DNA of 64,000 nucleotides from the NCBI RefSeq assembly GCF_014652415.1, contig NZ_BMYT01000001.1:987352-1051351 (forward strand). The letters run 5' to 3'. Position numbers and translations under genes: made by a program. Each line of letters starts with the position of its first letter. Within the stretch, counting starts at the first letter, position 1. Below the pieces are notes generated by a model, which was not told the DNA's origin, made no database searches, and saw only the letters and a program-made list of their open reading frames with translations. Shown piece after piece: positions 58,237 to 64,000 of the stretch. The stretch comes from Affinundibacterium macrobrachii (GTDB lineage: Bacteria; Pseudomonadota; Gammaproteobacteria; Burkholderiales; Burkholderiaceae_D).

Positions 58237-60948
58237 ATGAAGAAAAAAGTGATCGCGCTCAGCCTAAGTCTCATTTATAGCAGCTTGATAAGTCTAAGCA
58301 CGCCGATGATTGCCCACGCGGATACCAAAATTGCGGAAACAAAAATCACCAAAGTCAAAGCGTCTGAACTTAGTTTAGAACAACTGTATCGCAGCAAGTC
58401 TTACATGGGAAAAACAGCGAATCAATTGAAATTCAGTGATGACGCACGATTCCTAGCTTACGTCTGGAATCCCTATGGTGAAGAAGGTTCTGATTTGTAT
58501 TTGCACGATGCGAGCACTGGCAAAACAACACGAATCACCTCTCCTTCCGTCATGAAAAATTATGATGCGCCTGAAGATTGGGATCGCTTTGAGAAAAAAT
58601 TGCTGCAAAAAGAAAAAGAAATAAATGAGCGGCAAGCAAAAGCCGAAGCTCAAGCCGCTTATTTGCGCGGCGAGAAAGTCGATTTATTGCAATGGGAGCG
58701 CGCTGCCATCGAAGAAATAAAACGTGAGTTAGCAGACAAAAAGGCACGTGACGCAGCTAAGAAAGCAGAAAAAGACGCCGAAGCAGCGAAAGAAAAACTC
58801 GCAGTTGCCGCAATGAAAGCCAACAAAGCTAGCGATGCAAATTCAGATAAAAAAGAGTCGAACGAAGTTAAGCAAGACAATAAGCAGGAAAATAAGACAG
58901 TCAAACTCGACGAAGCAAAAAAAACCGAAGTCGATAAAGAACTGTGGGAATTGCGCGATGAATTAAAGAAAAAGCTAGCGAAAGAAAAACTCAAAAATAC
59001 TGATCTATATCCAGGTGTAGAAAACTTAATCTGGGCCAACAAAGCGCAGGAACTCATTTTTCAATATCGCGGCGACCTATTCCGTTTGCAAGCACAGTCT
59101 GGCCAAATAGAGCGCCTCACCAAGACAGATAAAGTAGAACGCATCGTTGCCTATACCGCAGATGACAATGGTTACCTGTACATGGACGAACGACGCATCT
59201 ATGAAGCGCACTTCAATCAGGGCAAACTGCGTCAGCTCAATCCTGAATTAATTCACGCCGATGACGCTGAAAAAAAATACAGTCTCAACAGCACAATTTT
59301 AAGCGAAGACAAACAGTGGATGGCGATCATAGCTAATGCTTCGATCGGGGAACCAGGTAGAACACCACCTAGCCGTCAAGTTGAAATTATGAATTACAAC
59401 GATCGATTCGCAACTGCAAAAAAAGTGAATCGCGAAGTATCCGACGACAAGCGCAACGTACCAGCGAGCGCACTCTACATTCGTAAGGTCAGCGATGAGT
59501 CGATGCGTCAACCCAGCCCCGTATTCACAAACGATGGTGGTGATGTTTGGTTTGAAATGAGCCGTGTCGCATTTTCAAAAGACGGCAGTCAATACACCTT
59601 TTCAACTTGGGAAAGAGAAAAAGAATTATTACGTATCTATCACGGCAGCACCGCAGACAATACAAAACCGAAAGTCGTATTCGAACGCCGTGGCAACGTC
59701 GGTCATGAAGTAGTTGATGTCGTTTCTCCGCAATTTACGCCAGATGGTAAGCAGTTGATCGCCGTATTGGATGAGCTCGGCTTCCGTCAACCTTTTGTCA
59801 TTGACACCAATAACGGTAGCGCCACACCCATTTTAAAAGGTAATTTTGAAGCACATCGAATCTTAAGTTTTACTGCGGATAGCAAAGAAATGTTTGTGCT
59901 GGCGAACCGCGACGATTTCGCAGCAATGAATGTGTTCAGAGTCAATTTAGCGACGGGTGAAATGACGGCACTTGGCGAGCAAGGTGATTTTCACCGTACC
60001 ACAACTGTGGCAGAAAATGCGCAACGTCTAGCCAGCGTCGCTGGTCAATGGTCTAAACGTCCAGAGTTAAAGTTGTTTGATCTGACGAGCAACAAGGCAA
60101 GCATTAAAACCTTAACCGACAGTCATGATCCGCAGTGGAACGCCGTACATCTGCTGCAACCGGAACGCTTTAACTTTACCAATCGTCACGGTGACAAAAT
60201 AGAAGCCTACGTATTCAAACCGCAAAATTGGAGTAGTAGCGACAACCGTCCAGCAATCGTCTACACCTATGGCGGACCACTCGGTGATCGTCACATCATT
60301 GAAACCGATAGCTTCCAACCGACGGCCTATTTATTTGGCATGTATATGGCAGCCAAACATGGTTATGTTACGGTCGCGGTTGATCCACGTGGGCACTCCA
60401 ACTATGGTCGTCGATTTAGTGGTGCGAATTGGGAACAAGTTGGTAAACCGCAAACCGAAGATCTCGAAGATTTGGCGAAATACATGCAAAAGAAATTGGG
60501 CGTAGATGGCAAACGTATAGGCTTAAACGGCTGGAGTTTTGGTGGTTTTCAAACTCAATACACGATGTACACGAGCCCAGATGTTTTCGCTGCTGGCATC
60601 GCAGGCGCGGGTCCAACTGAGTGGGAAAACTACAATAGTTGGTACAGTGGTCGCACCATCGGTAAAGTTGATCGTAGCAAACCCAACTTGCGTCGCTACT
60701 CTTTATTGCCACTCACTGTCGGCTTGAAAAAACCATTGATGCTGGTACATGGCATGCTAGATCCGAATGTCTTGTATCAAGACACAGTCAATGTTTATCG
60801 TGCGCTACTGGAAAATGGTAAAGAGAGTCTAGTTGATTTGTTCCTCGATCCAGATGGTGAACACGGTATGGGCGGCGCCGTCAAACCGAAAGCATGGCAT
60901 AAGAAGTATGAAAGCTTTTTCCTACAACATTTAGGTAAAGCCAAATAA
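58237..60948 (+). CDS. Exported S9 prolyl-oligopeptidase family serine peptidase with charged insert
   Basis: A 903-aa protein. ATG 58237 follows GAGAGGA; residues 1-~29 form a signal peptide ('…STPMIAHAD'). A beta-propeller domain (~45-620) is interrupted near residues 110-270 by a long Lys/Glu/Ala-rich, coiled-coil-like insert. The catalytic domain (~640-903) has Ser in 'NGWSFGGFQT', Asp in 'HGMLDPNV' and His in 'DGEHGMG'. The longer upstream ORF (from 58054) is not used. It likely degrades peptides in the periplasm. Confidence 0.92.
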   Translation: MKKKVIALSLSLIYSSLISLSTPMIAHADTKIAETKITKVKASELSLEQLYRSKSYMGKTANQLKFSDDARFLAYVWNPYGEEGSDLYLHDASTGKTTRITSPSVMKNYDAPEDWDRFEKKLLQKEKEINERQAKAEAQAAYLRGEKVDLLQWERAAIEEIKRELADKKARDAAKKAEKDAEAAKEKLAVAAMKANKASDANSDKKESNEVKQDNKQENKTVKLDEAKKTEVDKELWELRDELKKKLAKEKLKNTDLYPGVENLIWANKAQELIFQYRGDLFRLQAQSGQIERLTKTDKVERIVAYTADDNGYLYMDERRIYEAHFNQGKLRQLNPELIHADDAEKKYSLNSTILSEDKQWMAIIANASIGEPGRTPPSRQVEIMNYNDRFATAKKVNREVSDDKRNVPASALYIRKVSDESMRQPSPVFTNDGGDVWFEMSRVAFSKDGSQYTFSTWEREKELLRIYHGSTADNTKPKVVFERRGNVGHEVVDVVSPQFTPDGKQLIAVLDELGFRQPFVIDTNNGSATPILKGNFEAHRILSFTADSKEMFVLANRDDFAAMNVFRVNLATGEMTALGEQGDFHRTTTVAENAQRLASVAGQWSKRPELKLFDLTSNKASIKTLTDSHDPQWNAVHLLQPERFNFTNRHGDKIEAYVFKPQNWSSSDNRPAIVYTYGGPLGDRHIIETDSFQPTAYLFGMYMAAKHGYVTVAVDPRGHSNYGRRFSGANWEQVGKPQTEDLEDLAKYMQKKLGVDGKRIGLNGWSFGGFQTQYTMYTSPDVFAAGIAGAGPTEWENYNSWYSGRTIGKVDRSKPNLRRYSLLPLTVGLKKPLMLVHGMLDPNVLYQDTVNVYRALLENGKESLVDLFLDPDGEHGMGGAVKPKAWHKKYESFFLQHLGKAK

Positions 60949-60996
60949 TGACTCAGATCGACATGCGTTGAATCAGCATTCAATGCTTTCATCACA

Positions 60997-61031
60997 AGAA
61001 AAGGGACGCAAAATTTGCGTCCCTTTTTTTC
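60997..61031. terminator. Bidirectional terminator, S9 peptidase / DUF2799
   Basis: AAAAGGGACGCAAA / TTTGCGTCCCTTTT, a nearly loopless stem followed by a T-run. Confidence 0.9.
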
Positions 61032-61044
61032 TTGAATACTCGGA

Positions 61045-62463
61045 TCAAATGCTACGTTGTAATTGATCCAAACGTTCCTCATGGCGGAAACGCCAAGATT
61101 CTAAGTCATCTAAACTACGATTGAGATCTCGAATCGAACGTCGAATATCGTGACGTTCTTGGTCTCTCCGCTTCTCACGATTGCTTGCTTCTTTCACCGC
61201 ATTTTGATCTTTACTATTCTTAATGATGTCTTGGTCTTTGCGAGAATCTTTATCAAGCTGACGAATTCGATAATCTGCATCATTACGTCGATCAAGTGCG
61301 TAACGAATATCGCGCTCTACGCGCTCTTTTTCACGCCAAGTGATTTCATATTTTTGTCCATTCCCATAAGCGTGCTTAACTCTGGCCTGTAGTGTCATAT
61401 GACAAACACTTACTTCGAAATACTGTGATTGGCGACCAAAAGAAAACGCATTCTCAGGACTACAATAACGCATATTTTCAGCGTTCCATGCCTGCAGATA
61501 AAGATCCCTGCTCTGTTCAATCACAAACACTTTGTCTTTACGAGCGTTGGCAATGCGCTCGTCAATTCTTTGTGGTTTGCCGAAACCGTCATCCTTGCCA
61601 GCGTCACGCCAATACGCTTGCAAACGACTTTCCCACATCGCTTGGTATGCGTCCTCGACAAATCTAACATCCCGCCTTTTTGCATCAACACGACGCATAT
61701 ATCGATCCCAAGCATTAGTTGCATCTTCCCATGCGGTGCGCTTCCAATACTCAACAATTTCAGTATCCCAAGCAAGTTGGTATGCATCGCGGCGGATCAA
61801 TACTTGCCGCTCTTCTGCCGCTTTTACATGCTGTTGCAGCATCTTATCGCTCACGCCTTGACGTGCATCTTCATAGCCTAAGCGCGTCCAATAAGCTTGA
61901 TTGCCACGTGCCCATCCGCTCTGAAATGCCGTGGAGCTAAATGGAATATCACCCGCATTTGCTAGTCGTTGCGCTTCGATTGATGCTGGTAATCCCGCAA
62001 CCCCGTCTTGATCACCAAGAGCGCTCCAATAATCGGCATTACCTTGGCGCCAACCACTATGATAAGCATCTGGGTTCAGTGGGGTTTTATTTTCTGTCAC
62101 AGGCTCAGATTGAATTTGCGTTTGATAATACGTCGCGGGTCTAGGAAAGCGTCCATCCGCTTCCCCCAATTTTTGCCAAAATTGTGTGTTACCACTCACC
62201 CAGCCTGATTGATAAAAACTGGCTGACTCCGCCTTAATTTTGTCGCCATCAACGCCAGCACAAAACGAACGACGTTCTTCGAAATTTGCAGGCAATCCTT
62301 TCAAGCCGTCTTTATTGCCAATCAAGTTCCAGTCCCCTTGCTTACAATCCTTGATTTGTCGCATGGTCGATTGACAAGCACTTAAACTAAGACCAAGCAA
62401 GACGATAATGAAAATATTTTTCAGGTGCGAATTCAGGTGTGGAATTTGGGAAATGAACGACAT
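61045..62463 (-). CDS. DUF2799 lipoprotein with about seven degenerate repeats
   Basis: A 472-aa predicted lipoprotein: N-terminal helix and lipobox 'LSLSAC' (Cys30). Residues ~39-350 hold about seven copies of a unit like 'Y-x-x-G-W-x-x-G-N-x-x-Y-W-x-x-L-G-x-x-D', clearest at 'FYQSGWVSGNTQFWQKLGEADG', 'AYHSGWRQGNADYWSALGDQDG' and 'AFQSGWARGNQAYWTRLGYEDA' in parts, decaying toward the C-terminus. The tail (~370-472) is a highly charged coiled coil (Arg/Asp/Lys/Glu). DUF2799 proteins I know of are usually shorter. Function unknown. Confidence 0.85.
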   Translation of the reverse strand: MSFISQIPHLNSHLKNIFIIVLLGLSLSACQSTMRQIKDCKQGDWNLIGNKDGLKGLPANFEERRSFCAGVDGDKIKAESASFYQSGWVSGNTQFWQKLGEADGRFPRPATYYQTQIQSEPVTENKTPLNPDAYHSGWRQGNADYWSALGDQDGVAGLPASIEAQRLANAGDIPFSSTAFQSGWARGNQAYWTRLGYEDARQGVSDKMLQQHVKAAEERQVLIRRDAYQLAWDTEIVEYWKRTAWEDATNAWDRYMRRVDAKRRDVRFVEDAYQAMWESRLQAYWRDAGKDDGFGKPQRIDERIANARKDKVFVIEQSRDLYLQAWNAENMRYCSPENAFSFGRQSQYFEVSVCHMTLQARVKHAYGNGQKYEITWREKERVERDIRYALDRRNDADYRIRQLDKDSRKDQDIIKNSKDQNAVKEASNREKRRDQERHDIRRSIRDLNRSLDDLESWRFRHEERLDQLQRSI

Positions 62464-62608
62464 GATGTGTAGAAATGTAATGAAAGTAAAACCAATAACG
62501 CCGCAACTGCATCTATGTTGACAACAATGTTAAGAATTGTAAAACGATCGTTTCACGCATTATTTGAAAAGCTGCCACAATATGCTGATATCTTCGAAAG
62601 CAATGATC

Positions 62609-64000
62609 ATGTCAACTCCCTTACCTAGTACAAGTTCAGATTCAAGCAAAAAAAGCAGTATCGCCACACTACGTGGTCTACTTCCTTTTCTTCGCCCTTA
62701 TCGCCAACAATTCATATTGGCAGCAATCGCGCTAGTAATTGCTGCAGGGGCGACACTCACAATTCCTTATGCCTTCCGTCAAATGATCGACTTGGGCTTT
62801 AGCAAAATAGGCGATGGTGGAACGCAAGGCATTGAACATGTCAACCTGACTTTTTTGGCGCTATTCGGTGTTGCCGTAATATTAGGGATTGCTACAGCAG
62901 CCCGGTTTTATATGGTGTCGTGGATAGGCGAACGGGTCACCGCCGATATTCGCAATGCTGTTTATGCCCATGTCGTCACACAAAGTCCAGAGTTTTTTGA
63001 GACTACGCAAACTGGCGAGGTCTTATCTCGTTTAACAACCGACACCACCTTGATTCAAGCGGTAGTAGGAACAAGTATCAGCTTAGCGCTGCGTAATCTT
63101 TTACTGTTTGTGGGTGGTTTGGTGATGCTATTCATCACCAGCCCAATGCTGTCATCGATCATCATCGTGATGTTGATCTTAGTGATTGCACCTATCATCT
63201 TATTTGGGCGGCGGGTTCGACAACTATCGCGAGACTCACAAGACCGTATAGCTGATGCCTCTGCCGTGGCTGGTGAAATTCTAAATGCGATGCCAACGGT
63301 GCAAGCCTATACACATGAGCACATTGAGGCGAAACGTTTTGCGGATTCAGTTGAACACGCGTTTGCCACAGCAATGCGACGCATTCGGGCTCGCTCCTTA
63401 CTCACAATGATCGCCATCTTATTGATCTTTGGCGCGATCGTATTCGTTCTTTGGCTAGGTGCGCATTCGGTCATGCAAGGTGAAATGAGCGGCGGCAAAT
63501 TAGGTCAATTTATTTTGTATGCATCCATAGTTGCGGGCGCCATTGGTGCCTTATCCGAAGTGATGGGAGAAGCACAACGCGCAGCAGGCGCAACAGAGCG
63601 ACTACTTGAATTAATGTCGGTGCAATCACCGATTACCAATCCATCACTACCAATTGGATTGCCAAGTACAACACACTCACAAAACCATCATGGTGCTGCG
63701 GTCGATTTTGAACAAGTCACTTTTCATTATCCATCTCGACCTGAATCTGCAGCACTGGCTGACATTCATTTATCCATCAAAGCGGGGGAAACTATCGCTC
63801 TGGTTGGTGCATCAGGCGCAGGCAAAACCACGCTGTTTCAACTTCTATTACGTTTCTACGATCCACAACAAGGACGCATCTGCATCGATGGCGTCAATAT
63901 TCAGGACTTAGATTTACATCAATTACGCGATGCGATTGGTATCGTGCCGCAAGATACCGTGATTTTCTCAGCAAATGCCTTGGAGAATATACGCTATGGT
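62609..64000 (+). CDS. MsbA-related ABC exporter, permease/ATPase fusion (partial)
   Basis: The first 464 codons are present and the frame is open at the window end. Membrane domain (~30-320) has six helices; the nucleotide-binding domain begins near 365 with 'VDFEQVTFHYPSRPE', Walker A 'LVGASGAGKTTLFQLLL' and Q-loop 'IGIVPQDTVIFSANALENIRYG'. The signature and Walker B lie beyond 64000. The text resembles MsbA-related exporters of unknown substrate. In-frame ATGs at 62603 and 62609 are both possible; the latter gives MSTPLPST. It is divergent from the DUF2799 gene. Confidence 0.9.
   Translation, partial: MSTPLPSTSSDSSKKSSIATLRGLLPFLRPYRQQFILAAIALVIAAGATLTIPYAFRQMIDLGFSKIGDGGTQGIEHVNLTFLALFGVAVILGIATAARFYMVSWIGERVTADIRNAVYAHVVTQSPEFFETTQTGEVLSRLTTDTTLIQAVVGTSISLALRNLLLFVGGLVMLFITSPMLSSIIIVMLILVIAPIILFGRRVRQLSRDSQDRIADASAVAGEILNAMPTVQAYTHEHIEAKRFADSVEHAFATAMRRIRARSLLTMIAILLIFGAIVFVLWLGAHSVMQGEMSGGKLGQFILYASIVAGAIGALSEVMGEAQRAAGATERLLELMSVQSPITNPSLPIGLPSTTHSQNHHGAAVDFEQVTFHYPSRPESAALADIHLSIKAGETIALVGASGAGKTTLFQLLLRFYDPQQGRICIDGVNIQDLDLHQLRDAIGIVPQDTVIFSANALENIRYG

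Overview
The window is ordinary, densely packed chromosome from a betaproteobacterium. Gene order points to Burkholderiales: ftsK-lolA-rarA divergent from trxB, nadE-glnB, hemC-hemD-hemX-hemY with ppa downstream, fkpB-ispH next to radC-rpmB-rpmG, and exbB-exbD-lpxK-Trm112-kdsB-adk next to xseA-sodB. Moderate base composition and protein style suggest Oxalobacteraceae, perhaps an Undibacterium-like organism; this is an inference from neighbourhood, not a search. There is no prophage, IS transposase, CRISPR array, rRNA or tRNA that I can see.

Layout. 0-4.3 kb: the end of a tricorn-type S41 protease, a DUF2189 membrane protein, a 271-bp nested inverted-repeat element, a LytS/LytTR two-component pair and an ElaA-type acetyltransferase. 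4.4-8.5 kb (minus): yggL, and a run moeA-moaD-moaE-crcB-pip combining late molybdopterin synthesis, fluoride export and a proline iminopeptidase. 8.9-12.1 kb: accessory small genes (a 68-aa acidic protein, a secreted M24 peptidase, a small membrane protein, two small exported proteins). 12.1-13.9 kb: an Lrp/AsnC regulator divergent from a saccharopine dehydrogenase-like enzyme. 14-25 kb: rarA, lolA, ftsK, trxB, a Smr protein, glnB, nadE, a DUF482 protein and a membrane-anchored Ser/Thr kinase. 25-30 kb: ppa and the haem cluster hemCDXY. 30-36 kb: trpS, ycaQ, ispH, fkpB, radC, rpmB, rpmG. 36-50.4 kb: every gene is on the minus strand, covering a desaturase, MscS channel, RsmB/NOP methyltransferase, purN, a barstar/secreted-RNase pair, a patatin, an SDR, the proton-pumping pyrophosphatase, adk, kdsB, a Trm112-like protein, lpxK, exbD and exbB. 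50.4-51.3 kb: a 0.9-kb AT-rich gap full of DnaA-box-like repeats. 51.3-64 kb: xseA, sodB, an M28 peptidase, an ABC-2 exporter pair, a DUF808 protein, an S9 peptidase, a repeat-rich DUF2799 lipoprotein and the start of an MsbA-like ABC exporter cut by the window end.

I did not find a clear multi-gene system of unknown type. Three observations deserve follow-up. The trpS gene is of a type I associate with Firmicutes rather than the usual betaproteobacterial one, and its leader holds a T-box-like core that can pair exclusively with the 5' arm of an intrinsic terminator. The exbB-xseA gap holds at least six DnaA-box-like sites with imperfect direct repeats. A DUF2799 lipoprotein carries about seven degenerate copies of one Trp/Gly-rich unit. 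Many starts were moved from the longest possible ORF to an internal ATG on grounds of Shine-Dalgarno sequence, signal peptide or family length; the reasons are given per gene.
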